From assembly GCF_002387895.1 (NCBI RefSeq), contig NZ_DGLI01000014.1:146831-172745 (forward strand): a stretch of 25,915 nt of DNA, written 5' to 3'. The notes under the pieces were generated by a model. The model was given only the letters and a program-made list of their open reading frames with translations. It had not been told where the DNA came from and did no database searches. Shown here one piece after another: positions 1 through 8,218 of the stretch. This DNA comes from Clostridium sp. UBA4548 (GTDB lineage Bacteria > Bacillota > Clostridia > Clostridiales > Clostridiaceae). The translations under genes and the position numbers were made by a program. Numbering within the stretch: the stretch's first letter is position 1; each line of letters opens with the position of its first letter.

Positions 1-21
1 CAAGTCCTGCCCCCGCAACCA
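1..21 (+). tRNA. tRNA-fMet(CAU), 3' fragment cut by window edge
   Basis: The first 21 bases are identical to the 3' end (T-arm, acceptor strand, CCA) of the two complete initiator tRNAs at 284-359 and 477-552, so this is the tail of another copy. The anticodon lies outside the window, and the identity rests on this match and on the following tRNA-Met, which repeats the order at 477-634. Confidence 0.85.
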
Positions 22-24
22 CAT

Positions 25-101
25 GGCGGAATAGCTCAGCTGGCTAGAGCATTCGGTTCATACCCGAAGTGTCGTAGGTTCAAGTCCTATTTCCGCTACC
101 A
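25..101 (+). tRNA. tRNA-Met(CAU), elongator
   Basis: Complete cloverleaf of 77 nt with encoded CCA. The anticodon stem TTCGG/CCGAA encloses a TTCATAC loop, giving anticodon CAU. The acceptor GGCGGAA pairs with TTCCGCT, including a G1-U72 wobble as in Bacillus elongator tRNA-Met. It lacks the initiator's three G-C pairs and unpaired 1-72. tRNA-Ile2 (the TilS substrate) also has a CAU anticodon, but the body resembles elongator Met. Confidence 0.93.
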
Positions 102-188
102 TATTTTTAATCAATATATTTGGTTGAAAGTTTTATGTTGTCCTACAAGGTAGGAGTCTACAGTGGCTATTGTTACTGTAAAGAAAGT

Positions 189-277
189 GCTGGAGTGGCG
201 GAACTGGCAGACGCACAGGACTTAAAATCCTGCGGTGGTTAAACACCGTACCGGTTCGATTCCGGTCTTCAGCACCA
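189..277 (+). tRNA. tRNA-Leu(UAA)
   Basis: An 89-nt class II tRNA with a long variable arm (GCGGTGGTTAAACACCGT region). The acceptor GCTGGAG pairs with CTTCAGC. The anticodon loop CTTAAAA is closed by CAGGA/TCCTG, giving anticodon UAA. CCA is encoded. It is identical to the copy at 383-471. Confidence 0.96.
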
Positions 278-283
278 AAATAT

Positions 284-359
<76 letters not shown>

Positions 360-382
360 TAATTTAAAATTGTCTTTAATAT

Positions 383-471
383 GCTGGAGTGGCGGAACTG
401 GCAGACGCACAGGACTTAAAATCCTGCGGTGGTTAAACACCGTACCGGTTCGATTCCGGTCTTCAGCACCA
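383..471 (+). tRNA. tRNA-Leu(UAA), second copy
   Basis: Base-for-base the same 89-nt gene as 189-277, with anticodon UAA, a long variable arm and encoded CCA. Confidence 0.96.
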
Positions 472-476
472 AATAT

Positions 477-552
<76 letters not shown>

Positions 553-557
553 TATAT

Positions 558-634
558 GGCGGAATAGCTCAGCTGGCTAGAGCATTCGGTTCATACCCGA
601 AGTGTCGTAGGTTCAAGTCCTATTTCCGCTACCA
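558..634 (+). tRNA. tRNA-Met(CAU), elongator, second copy
   Basis: Identical to 25-101. It is the last gene of the cluster and sits directly in front of the terminator. Confidence 0.93.
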
Positions 635-640
635 AGTAAA

Positions 641-674
641 AACTCACAACAATGGTTGTGAGTTTTTTATTTTA
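641..674 (+). terminator. Intrinsic terminator of the tRNA cluster
   Basis: A perfect 10-bp stem AACTCACAAC / GTTGTGAGTT with an AATG loop, followed by a T run. It begins 7 bases after the last tRNA. Confidence 0.93.
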
Positions 675-1030
675 CTTTAAAATTACAAAACACAATCTGC
701 TAACAATGAAAAAGTCTATTAAATCAAGTTCATTAAAAAATGAAGAAATTGCATCAATTTAATATTATATGCAGGACTCATATAGTTTATAAAATAAATT
801 TCCATCAGGAAAGTTTTTAAAGTTTTATATACCGACAGAATTACCCACATAAGTTACCAACATTTTTTTAATAAATTACATAGAGGTGTGAATAACTAAT
901 CTCAAGGAAACCTTTGATAAATTAGGCTTATGTAATAAAATGGAAATAAAGAGTAATGAAAGTGCTTTAGGTTAAATGTAAAAAAATTACATATTATTGT
1001 CATACTGTTTTTAATAATCTCTCACATGAA
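675..1030. other. Intergenic region without a recognisable gene
   Basis: About 350 bases between the tRNA terminator and the spoIIE promoter. No convincing reading frame with a ribosome binding site and no tRNA were seen. The only patterns are an inverted repeat ATGTAA-N5-TTACAT (976-992) and a TGTCATA at 998-1004 that weakly resembles a Spo0A box. Confidence 0.6.
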
Positions 1031-1063
1031 ATGACATTTATTACCAATACCCTTTGTTATAAT
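1031..1063 (+). promoter_or_regulatory. Likely spoIIE promoter with 21-base spacer
   Basis: ATGACA (1031-1036) and a perfect TATAAT (1058-1063) are separated by 21 bases. Bacillus spoIIE and spoIIG are known for sigma-A promoters with about 21-22 base spacing that need Spo0A~P. No -35-like hexamer is seen at the standard 17 bases. Nearby TGTCA-type sequences (998-1004 and, inverted, around 1032-1038) are only weak 0A-box matches. Confidence 0.55.
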
Positions 1064-1097
1064 GAAATTGTAATTTAAAGGGGTGGGTGATTATTTT

Positions 1098-3506
1098 ATG
1101 CAATATGGAGCAGAATTAAGAGCATATGAAAGAATTAAAAAATCAAAGGAAGTTAAAAACAACAGGGAGGAGACTCATAACAAAGTTTTAGTAAAGAGTA
1201 TTGCGTTTTTGGTTATGTCTATTTTAATTAGCAGAACCATGCTTATTAATAAGTCAGCGCCCTTTGGTGTGGCATTTTTAGTAGTAGTACTTTTAATGGA
1301 GGATAACAAAATATCTCTTGTTACTTCTTTAGGGGCTATTTTAGGATACATAACCTTAAAAGGTACTTTGGATAATACCTTAATGTATGTAACCTTGGTA
1401 CCGACAATAACCTTAGTAGCTATAATTACAAATAACTTTTTAAAGAAGTCTACAGAAAGAATACTTCTAGGCTTTGTGACAATTACACTAATACTGGGGT
1501 ATAATATTCTTATAAGGGAATATAGCACTCTGATGGCTTTAGGAATAACCTTTATTGAGCTTCTTTGTATAGTTCCAGTATATTTTATCATAGATTATAG
1601 TATATCTTGTTTTAAGGAGATTAACACAAAACATTTATTTTCTAATGAAGAGTTAATATCTATGAGTATATTAGTATCGCTAATGGTAGCGGGTATGTGG
1701 AATGTGAATATCTTTGGAATATCCTTATTAAATATTTTTAGCTTATTTATAGTTTTAGGTATAAGTTATATTTGTGGATCTACTGTAGGGGCAGCTTCAG
1801 GTATTGCTATGGGAGTAATAGTTGGAATGTCAAACAACACTATATTTGTTTATGCAAGCATGTTAGGAATCTGTGGATTAGTTGGAGGATTATTTAAGGA
1901 AGGTGGAAAACTTCTTACTCTTCTATCATCTTTAGTAGTATTCTCTATAATGAAAATATACACCGTAAATTATAATCTTGAAGGTAGTTCACAGTTTATG
2001 ATTATAGAGGCTGTTATTACTGCAATTGGTTTCCTGGCAATACCTCAAAGAATTTACCAAGCTGTAATCAATGAAGTTGACAGTGATAAAAAGGGAGAGG
2101 CCATTGATCAAAATTATGTAGAGAAAATAAGAGGTATTTTTGTTGATAGACTGGATCAGTTCTCTGAGGTGCTTCTTAATATGTCTAATATACTAACAGA
2201 TCTAGCTGATAATGATAAATTAGATATGAAGAGCAAAAGTAGTGCACTAATCGAAAATCTTGCTAATAGAGTTTGTGGAAATTGCAATACTAATTGTATC
2301 TGTTGGAACAGAGAAATGCATCATACCTATTCTGCTTTTGGTGAACTTTTAGAGGTAGTCCAAGGAAAGGGTGGGGAATTTCCACAGGAGCTTGAACGAA
2401 AATGTATTAAGAAGGCTGCTTTAATTAGAAATGCAGAGGATATAGTTAACAAGTATATAATTAGTGAAATGTGGAGAAGTAGGCTTGCAGAAGGAAGGGA
2501 ATTACTAGCTAATCAATTTAACAACATGGCTAAGTCTGTAGAGGAAATAGTAGATGAGTTTGCTAGTGATTTAAAAGAGGACAAAGAATCAGAAAAAAAT
2601 ATAATGAGAATGCTAGACAAACATGGCATAGAGTATAATGATGTGTTTTGTATTAATGATAAAAAGGGGCGACTTACAATACAACTCACCACAAAAAGTT
2701 GTGATGGATTAGGTACTTGTGTTAAGACTATGCTGCCTCTTATAAATGATAGTTTAGGCAAAGCAATGATGTTTAAAGAAGATGGGTGCAGAATTGATCC
2801 AACAACTAAGCTCTGCACAGCAACTTTTGAAGAAGCTACTAAATTTCAGGTTAAAACTTATGCTGCAAGGCAATGTAAAGATGGACAAACTACCTATGGA
2901 GATAGCTTTAGCTTTGGAAGAGCTAAAGATGGAAGTTATATGATGGTTTTAAGTGATGGTATGGGATCAGGACCACAAGCGGGCCGTGAAAGTGAAGCAG
3001 CAGTAGAATTAATTGAAAAGTTTACTGGAGCCGGGTTTAGCAAGACTACAGCTATAAACACAGTGAACTCAATAATGACTTTAAAATTCTCAGAAGAGGA
3101 GAAGTTTTCAACTGTAGATTTAAGTAGTATTGATTTATACACAGGAGAAATTGACTTTATGAAGGTTGGAGCAGTGGCTAGTATAGTAAAAAGTGATGAC
3201 ACTGTAGATATTATAAAATCCAAAACTTTACCAATTGGGATTTTGGACAAGGCAGATATTGAAGTTCATAAGAAAAAGCTAAAGCATGGAGATGTGGTAA
3301 TTATGCTTAGTGATGGTGTTCTTGATTATGACGATGAGAGTTGTGGTAAAGTAGATTGGATTTTAGACTATATTTGCAGAAATGAAGGGTTAACTCCTAG
3401 AGATTTAGCAGAAGGAATTGTGGAAGAAGCTAAAAAATTAAGTGGCAATAAAGTTAAAGATGATATGACAGTAGTGGTTTCAAAGATTTATAGTGCTGCA
3501 TCCTAA
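1098..3506 (+). CDS. spoIIE: Stage II sporulation protein E (SpoIIE), PP2C-type phosphatase
   Basis: Membrane-bound serine phosphatase that dephosphorylates the anti-anti-sigma factor SpoIIAA and so activates sigma-F in the forespore; in Bacillus it also acts at the polar septum. The 802-residue product has about ten hydrophobic segments in residues ~25-330, a central region with a cysteine cluster (CGNCNTNCICW, around residue 395-405), and a C-terminal PP2C domain. Metal-binding aspartates are visible in VLSDGMGSG (D620), IMLSDGVLDY (D739) and the terminal DDMTVVV. Length and layout match the family. I chose ATG 1098 over the in-frame GTG at 1083 because the GGGTGGGTGA site lies upstream of 1098 at good spacing, while 1083 falls inside that site. 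It is monocistronic: a promoter precedes it and a terminator follows. Confidence 0.97.
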   Translation: MQYGAELRAYERIKKSKEVKNNREETHNKVLVKSIAFLVMSILISRTMLINKSAPFGVAFLVVVLLMEDNKISLVTSLGAILGYITLKGTLDNTLMYVTLVPTITLVAIITNNFLKKSTERILLGFVTITLILGYNILIREYSTLMALGITFIELLCIVPVYFIIDYSISCFKEINTKHLFSNEELISMSILVSLMVAGMWNVNIFGISLLNIFSLFIVLGISYICGSTVGAASGIAMGVIVGMSNNTIFVYASMLGICGLVGGLFKEGGKLLTLLSSLVVFSIMKIYTVNYNLEGSSQFMIIEAVITAIGFLAIPQRIYQAVINEVDSDKKGEAIDQNYVEKIRGIFVDRLDQFSEVLLNMSNILTDLADNDKLDMKSKSSALIENLANRVCGNCNTNCICWNREMHHTYSAFGELLEVVQGKGGEFPQELERKCIKKAALIRNAEDIVNKYIISEMWRSRLAEGRELLANQFNNMAKSVEEIVDEFASDLKEDKESEKNIMRMLDKHGIEYNDVFCINDKKGRLTIQLTTKSCDGLGTCVKTMLPLINDSLGKAMMFKEDGCRIDPTTKLCTATFEEATKFQVKTYAARQCKDGQTTYGDSFSFGRAKDGSYMMVLSDGMGSGPQAGRESEAAVELIEKFTGAGFSKTTAINTVNSIMTLKFSEEEKFSTVDLSSIDLYTGEIDFMKVGAVASIVKSDDTVDIIKSKTLPIGILDKADIEVHKKKLKHGDVVIMLSDGVLDYDDESCGKVDWILDYICRNEGLTPRDLAEGIVEEAKKLSGNKVKDDMTVVVSKIYSAAS

Positions 3507-3536
3507 AGATAAAAAGCACATTAAGAGTGTAACATT

Positions 3537-3585
3537 AAAATCACTATCGAAAACTGTAAGGTTTAGATAGTGATTTTGTTTTTTT
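3537..3585 (+). terminator. Intrinsic terminator after spoIIE
   Basis: A 12-bp perfect stem AAAATCACTATC / GATAGTGATTTT with a 17-base loop, followed by GTTTTTTT. It lies 30 bases after the spoIIE stop. Confidence 0.9.
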
Positions 3586-3727
3586 GTTAGTGTTTTAATT
3601 TATATATATTAATGGACATATTGTGAAAGGTTTTGTAGAGATTAAAGAAGTGAGGGGCTACATAGAAAAGTAAGGTATTAATTTCATTCAAAATATATAA
3701 TATAAAGTTTAATTTTATATTATGATG

Positions 3728-3756
3728 TTTAATTTTTATCTAGTTTATGGTATCAT
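3728..3756 (+). promoter_or_regulatory. Possible tilS promoter (extended -10)
   Basis: TGgTATCAT gives an extended -10 (hexamer 3751-3756), and a poor -35 TTTAAT (3728-3733) sits 17 bases upstream. Transcription would start about 25 bases before the tilS ATG. The preceding spoIIE terminator makes a separate promoter here necessary. Confidence 0.4.
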
Positions 3757-3787
3757 GTGTAAAAAAATAAAATTAGGAAGTGTTTTA

Positions 3788-5263
3788 ATGCTTAATAAAG
3801 TTTTAAATACTATAGAGAAGTATAACATGCTTAGCAAAGGAGATAGGGTTATTGTAGCTTTATCTGGAGGACCAGACTCAATGAGTCTATTATATGCACT
3901 TCATGTGTTAAAGGAAGAATATAACTTGACTCTTTATGCAGCTCATATTAATCATATGCTGAGAGGAAAAGATTCTGATAATGATGAGAGGGCAAGCAGA
4001 GAGTTTTGTGAAAGATATAATATTGAATTCTTTTCAAAGTCTATAGATATAGATAAGGTTTCTAAAGAAAAAAATATATCCCATGAGATGGCAGGACGAG
4101 AAGTGAGATATGAATTTTTTCATGAACTGTTAGAAAAGTTAAGTGGTAACAAGATAGCTCTAGCTCATAATTTAAATGACCAAGCTGAAACTGTATTAAT
4201 GAGAATTATGAGAGGTAGTGGAGTAGAAGGATTAGTGGGAATAAAACCTGTTAGAGATAATATATTTATAAGACCGCTAATACAAACTAGCAGAAGAGAT
4301 ATAGAAGTTTACTGTAGTGAAAATAATCTTCCAGTAAGAATAGATAAGACAAATTTTGAAAATATATATACAAGAAACAAAATAAGGTTGGAGATGCTTC
4401 CTTACATAGAAAGTAACTTTAATGATGATATTATTAATACTCTAGGTAGAATGGCTTCCTTACTAAGCATAGATAATGAGTATTTAGAAGAAAAATCTTC
4501 TAAACTTTTTGAAAAATACTGTGATGTAAGGGAAGAAAAGGTTATAATATATAAAGATGCCTTTACATTGCATCCAGCAATTCTTAATAGAGTACTAAGA
4601 AAAGCTGTTTTAAAGGTTAAAGGAGATTTATATAATTTAGAAAGTAAGCATATAGAAGCTATTATAGGCATACAAAAAACTGCAACGGGAAAGTTTACTA
4701 GACTTCCAGGAGGAATATTATCTTCTAATGTATATAAGGATATACATTTATATAAAGAAAATATCCTTGGAGAAGATCATAACTCGAAAGTTACTGAGGC
4801 TACATATGACAGTTTAGTGATGAGTAAAGAATTTTATAGCACCTTACACCTAGGAGAAAATGAAGTAAGGGAGATAGGTAAGAAGATTATTTTAACAGTA
4901 ATAAAAAAAGAGGATTATTTAAAAGGTAAAAGAAATGAAACAGTAAAATATTTTGATTTTGATAAGATAAAAGAACCAATTACCTTAAGGTTCAGAAAAG
5001 AAGGCGATAGATTTTCGCCTCTGGGTATGAATGGAAGTAAGAAAATTAAAGATATATTTATAGATCTAAAAATTCCAAGAGAAAAAAGGGATTTTATACC
5101 TCTATTATGTTTTAGTAATGAAATTAGTTGGATAATTGGACACAAAGTTAGTGATAAATTTAAGATTGATAAACATACTAATAATATATTAGAAGTAAAA
5201 TATATTGATATGTGTTGGGATACTAATATACCTAAAATAGAAAGGCAGGAAGTTTATGAATAA
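3788..5263 (+). CDS. tilS: tRNA(Ile)-lysidine synthetase TilS
   Basis: Converts C34 of the CAU anticodon of tRNA-Ile2 to lysidine with ATP and lysine, so that the tRNA reads AUA and is charged with isoleucine. It is essential in an AT-rich genome that uses AUA heavily. The N-terminal PP-loop ATPase signature SGGPDS is at residues 26-31, followed by the HINHMLRG and HNLNDQAET regions of the catalytic domain and a C-terminal TilS domain (GDRFSPLGM...IPREKRD). The product is 491 residues, within the family range. ATG 3788 is preferred over an upstream in-frame ATG at 3722 because AGGAAG lies 7 bases before it and the alignable domain starts there. The end overlaps hpt by 8 bases, so the two are translationally coupled. 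This linkage is conserved in Bacillus, where I recall TilS and HprT reported to form a complex that stimulates ftsH transcription. Confidence 0.97.
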   Translation: MLNKVLNTIEKYNMLSKGDRVIVALSGGPDSMSLLYALHVLKEEYNLTLYAAHINHMLRGKDSDNDERASREFCERYNIEFFSKSIDIDKVSKEKNISHEMAGREVRYEFFHELLEKLSGNKIALAHNLNDQAETVLMRIMRGSGVEGLVGIKPVRDNIFIRPLIQTSRRDIEVYCSENNLPVRIDKTNFENIYTRNKIRLEMLPYIESNFNDDIINTLGRMASLLSIDNEYLEEKSSKLFEKYCDVREEKVIIYKDAFTLHPAILNRVLRKAVLKVKGDLYNLESKHIEAIIGIQKTATGKFTRLPGGILSSNVYKDIHLYKENILGEDHNSKVTEATYDSLVMSKEFYSTLHLGENEVREIGKKIILTVIKKEDYLKGKRNETVKYFDFDKIKEPITLRFRKEGDRFSPLGMNGSKKIKDIFIDLKIPREKRDFIPLLCFSNEISWIIGHKVSDKFKIDKHTNNILEVKYIDMCWDTNIPKIERQEVYE

Positions 5264-5795
5264 CCAAATCAAGGAAATTCTTCTGAATGAAGAAACCATA
5301 AGAGGAAAAGTTCAGGATCTAGGAGCTAAAATTAGTGAAGATTATAAGGGGAGAGATTTAATTGTTTTAGGAATTCTAAAAGGATCTGTATTTTTTATGT
5401 CCGACTTAATGAAGGAAATTTCAATTCCTTGCAAGATGGATTTTATGGCAGTTTCTAGTTATGGGGATGCAACCGAATCTTCAGGAATTGTTAAAATTAT
5501 AAAGGACTTGGATTTTGAGATAAAGGGAAAAGATGTGTTAATAGTTGAAGACATTATAGACTCAGGAATTACTTTAAAGTATTTAATGAAATACTTATCT
5601 GCAAGAAACCCTAAGACTTTAGAGATAGCTTGCTTACTTAATAAACCTGAAAGAAGAAAAGAAGAGTTGAGTGTAAAATATTTAGGCTTTGATGTGCCAG
5701 ATTATTTCCTTGTTGGTTATGGACTTGATTATGCAGAGCATTATAGAAATTTACCATATGTAGGAATTTTAGATGAAAAAGTTTATAAAAAGTAA
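5256..5795 (+). CDS. hpt: Hypoxanthine-guanine phosphoribosyltransferase
   Basis: Purine salvage enzyme that transfers the phosphoribosyl group from PRPP to hypoxanthine or guanine to give IMP or GMP. The PRPP-binding signature VEDIIDSGIT is at residues 97-106, and LKGSVFF (41-47) and the C-terminal YRNLPYVGIL also match the family. The product is 179 residues, the usual length. The ATG lies inside the last codons of tilS, with AGGAAG a few bases upstream, so it is probably expressed from the tilS transcript. The short gap to ftsH (105 bases) contains a promoter but no terminator, so readthrough into ftsH is possible. Confidence 0.97.
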   Translation: MNNQIKEILLNEETIRGKVQDLGAKISEDYKGRDLIVLGILKGSVFFMSDLMKEISIPCKMDFMAVSSYGDATESSGIVKIIKDLDFEIKGKDVLIVEDIIDSGITLKYLMKYLSARNPKTLEIACLLNKPERRKEELSVKYLGFDVPDYFLVGYGLDYAEHYRNLPYVGILDEKVYKK

Positions 5796-5831
5796 ACTAC
5801 ATAAAATAATCTGTTTATATTTAATATGTTG

Positions 5832-5860
5832 TTGTAAACCAAAATTTCCTATGTTAGAAT
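5832..5860 (+). promoter_or_regulatory. Likely ftsH promoter
   Basis: TTGTAA (5832-5837), 17 bases, TAGAAT (5855-5860), with TGt directly before the -10 (extended -10). Start of transcription would be about 34 bases before the ftsH ATG. Confidence 0.65.
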
Positions 5861-5900
5861 TTTTAAGTAAATAATTACTAGAAAGAGAGGGGGACCTTAA

Positions 5901-7913
5901 ATGAAAAAATTTTCTAGCGCAACAGTATGGTTACTAGTTTTGATATTGGTAATTTTTTCTGCCCTTACCCTATTTGATGGAGCTGGAAATGTCAAATCGA
6001 TTGATGTAAAAGAATTTGAAACTTATATGAAGGATAAGAAAGTAACTGAAGTAAAGCTGTCAGATACTGAGAGAACCTTAGTTGGTAAACTAGATGATGG
6101 AACACAATTTAGTGTAAATATAATTAAAGAAAGATATTTAGATATTGTAAAGCAGTATCCAAATGAGAATTTAAAAATTGAGCAATATACACCACCAACT
6201 TCGGTACCGGTATGGCTAAACTTCCTACCAAGTCTACTTTTAATTCTGGTAGTGGTGGTATTTTGGGCCATGTTTATGAATCAGTCCAGCGGCGGCGGTG
6301 GCGGTGGCCGTGGCGTTATGAATTTTGGTAAAAGCAGAGCAAAAATGGCTACACCAGATAAGAAAAAGGTAACCTTCAATGATGTGGCTGGTGCTGATGA
6401 AGAAAAGGCTGAGCTTGAAGAAGTAGTTGATTTTTTAAAGACTCCAAAAAAATATATAGAGGTTGGAGCAAGAATCCCTAAGGGAATACTTTTAGTTGGA
6501 CCTCCAGGAACAGGAAAAACCTTACTTGCAAAAGCTGTAGCAGGTGAAGCTGGAGTACCATTCTTTAGTATTTCAGGTTCAGATTTTGTTGAAATGTTTG
6601 TAGGAGTTGGAGCTTCAAGAGTTAGAGACCTGTTTGAACAAGCAAAAAAGAATGCACCATGTATCATATTTATAGATGAAATTGATGCTGTAGGAAGACA
6701 AAGAGGTGCAGGTCTTGGCGGTGGACATGATGAAAGAGAGCAAACTTTAAACCAACTTTTAGTTGAAATGGATGGTTTTGGAGTAAATGAAGGAATTATC
6801 ATGGTAGCGGCAACAAATAGACCTGATATTCTTGACCCAGCACTTTTAAGAGCTGGAAGATTTGATAGGCAAATTGTAGTAGGTGCACCTGATGTTAAAG
6901 GTAGAGAAGAAATATTAAAGGTTCACTCAAAAAATAAACCTTTAAGCTCAGAAGTTAAGCTTGATATATTAGCTAAGAGAACTCCAGGTTTTACAGGAGC
7001 AGACCTTGAAAACTTATTGAATGAATCAGCACTTTTAACAGTTAGAAACCGTAAAAAAGTTATTGATATGGTAGAACTTGAAGAAGCTATTACAAGAGTA
7101 ATTGCAGGACCAGAGAAAAAATCGAGAGTTATAAGTGATAAGGATAAGAGATTAACTGCCTATCATGAAGCTGGTCACGCAGTAGTTTCTAAGTACCTTC
7201 CAAACTCCTATGCTGTTCATGAAATAAGCATAATTCCTAGAGGAATGGCTGGAGGTTACACCCTACATTTACCAGATGAAGATACTTCTTACACATCTAG
7301 ATCTAAATTAAAGGATGAAATGGTTGGTCTTTTAGGTGGTAGAGTAGCTGAAGCTATAATATTAAAAGAAATTAGTACTGGAGCTAAAAATGATATCGAT
7401 AGAACTACATCCATAGCTAAGAAGATGGTTATGGAATATGGTATGAGTGATGTGCTAGGACCAATATCCTTTGGTAAGGATGACAGTGAAGTATTCTTAG
7501 GAAGAGATATTGGAAGAGCTAGAGACTTCTCAGATGAAGTTGCCTCAACTATTGATAGAGAAATTAGAGGACTAATTACTGAGGCTTACCAAAGAGCAGA
7601 AAAAATTCTTAATGAAAATATTGATAAGTTACATGATGTAGCAAAAGCTTTATTAGAAAAAGAAAAACTTACTGCTGAAGAGTTTAATGCTATCATGGAA
7701 GGAAAATCTTTAGATGAAATTGCTATTGATAAGATTATTAAAGATAGCACAGAAAAGGCAAGAGAAGATCTGGAGAGTCCAACGGTAAGCATTACAACTA
7801 ATGAAACCTTGATTAGAGATAATATGAAAGCTGTAGAAGGTGGGTCCTTAGATTATGGTCTAGGAGAAAACTCTTTAGAAACAGATAAAGAAAATAGTGA
7901 AAGCAATCAATAA
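5901..7913 (+). CDS. ftsH: ATP-dependent zinc metalloprotease FtsH
   Basis: Hexameric membrane AAA+ protease that degrades misfolded membrane proteins and regulatory proteins. An N-terminal membrane segment (residues ~8-25), a short extracytoplasmic domain and a second membrane segment (~105-127) are followed by the AAA+ domain with Walker A GPPGTGKT (200-207), Walker B IIFIDE (255-260) and SRH region NRPDILDPALLRAGRFDR. The M41 zinc-protease site HEAGH starts at H422 (H422, E423, H426). The product is 670 residues, slightly above the usual 610-650 because of an acidic C-terminal tail rich in Asp, Glu, Ser and Asn. A glycine-rich linker (SSGGGGGGRG, ~129-138) joins the second membrane segment to the AAA+ domain. 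The start has a strong AGAGGGGG site. It has its own promoter and terminator. Confidence 0.98.
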   Translation: MKKFSSATVWLLVLILVIFSALTLFDGAGNVKSIDVKEFETYMKDKKVTEVKLSDTERTLVGKLDDGTQFSVNIIKERYLDIVKQYPNENLKIEQYTPPTSVPVWLNFLPSLLLILVVVVFWAMFMNQSSGGGGGGRGVMNFGKSRAKMATPDKKKVTFNDVAGADEEKAELEEVVDFLKTPKKYIEVGARIPKGILLVGPPGTGKTLLAKAVAGEAGVPFFSISGSDFVEMFVGVGASRVRDLFEQAKKNAPCIIFIDEIDAVGRQRGAGLGGGHDEREQTLNQLLVEMDGFGVNEGIIMVAATNRPDILDPALLRAGRFDRQIVVGAPDVKGREEILKVHSKNKPLSSEVKLDILAKRTPGFTGADLENLLNESALLTVRNRKKVIDMVELEEAITRVIAGPEKKSRVISDKDKRLTAYHEAGHAVVSKYLPNSYAVHEISIIPRGMAGGYTLHLPDEDTSYTSRSKLKDEMVGLLGGRVAEAIILKEISTGAKNDIDRTTSIAKKMVMEYGMSDVLGPISFGKDDSEVFLGRDIGRARDFSDEVASTIDREIRGLITEAYQRAEKILNENIDKLHDVAKALLEKEKLTAEEFNAIMEGKSLDEIAIDKIIKDSTEKAREDLESPTVSITTNETLIRDNMKAVEGGSLDYGLGENSLETDKENSESNQ

Positions 7914-7938
7914 ATAGATATTGAAAACAATAAGAAAA

Positions 7939-7976
7939 AATAAACTCCTATGCAACTTGCATAGGAGTTTATTTTC
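7939..7976 (+). terminator. Intrinsic terminator after ftsH
   Basis: A 15-bp perfect stem AATAAACTCCTATGC / GCATAGGAGTTTATT with an AACTT loop, flanked by A-rich and T-rich ends, so it may act in both directions. Confidence 0.9.
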
Positions 7977-8021
7977 TCAGTGAATAGTTTATATAGTGTG
8001 AAAATTTGAAGATGGAGCATA

Positions 8022-8059
8022 CACGAACAAAAATCAAATATATGAGAAAAACGTTCGTT
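8022..8059 (+). promoter_or_regulatory. PurR-like inverted operator (PurBox pair)
   Basis: ACGAAC (8023-8028) and its inverted copy GTTCGT (8053-8058) are placed so that CGAAC and GTTCG are separated by 24 bases. As I remember the Bacillus pur operon control region, its two PurBoxes have CGAAC and GTTCG cores with the same spacing and AT-rich inner flanks. The downstream operon carries fhs, a one-carbon gene feeding purine synthesis, which fits. This is recognition by eye; no motif score was computed. Confidence 0.6.
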
Positions 8060-8137
8060 AAGGGAGGATGGTGGAATTACTTGCGAAAAATGTCGGGAAA
8101 CCTACTTCCTCAAGTATGTACTCAGATTTATAAGTTG

Positions 8138-8146
8138 TGCTATAAT
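8138..8146 (+). promoter_or_regulatory. Extended -10 promoter of the thioesterase-fhs operon
   Basis: TGcTATAAT, with the perfect -10 at 8141-8146. No good -35 is present 17 bases upstream, which is common for extended -10 or activator-dependent promoters. The PurR-like operator lies about 95-130 bases upstream of the predicted start. Confidence 0.5.
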
Positions 8147-8218
8147 AAAATAGTCAGCTAAGGTATTATGACATTAATATTCAGAAGGTTCATAATATGG
8201 GGTTAGGAGCTTGAGGGA

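Noticed and set aside
25..101. The CAU tRNA as tRNA-Ile2, the TilS substrate
   Set aside because: The acceptor stem, D-arm and anticodon arm match elongator tRNA-Met of Bacillus type, not tRNA-Ile2.
1083..1097. GTG start for spoIIE at 1083
   Set aside because: This codon lies within the ribosome binding site of the ATG at 1098; the longer form adds five residues with no homology expected.
6281..6802. 173-codon reverse-strand frame opposite ftsH
   Set aside because: It is a mirror of the AAA+ coding region. It lacks a ribosome site, and the encoded sequence is low-complexity Pro/Ser/Leu.
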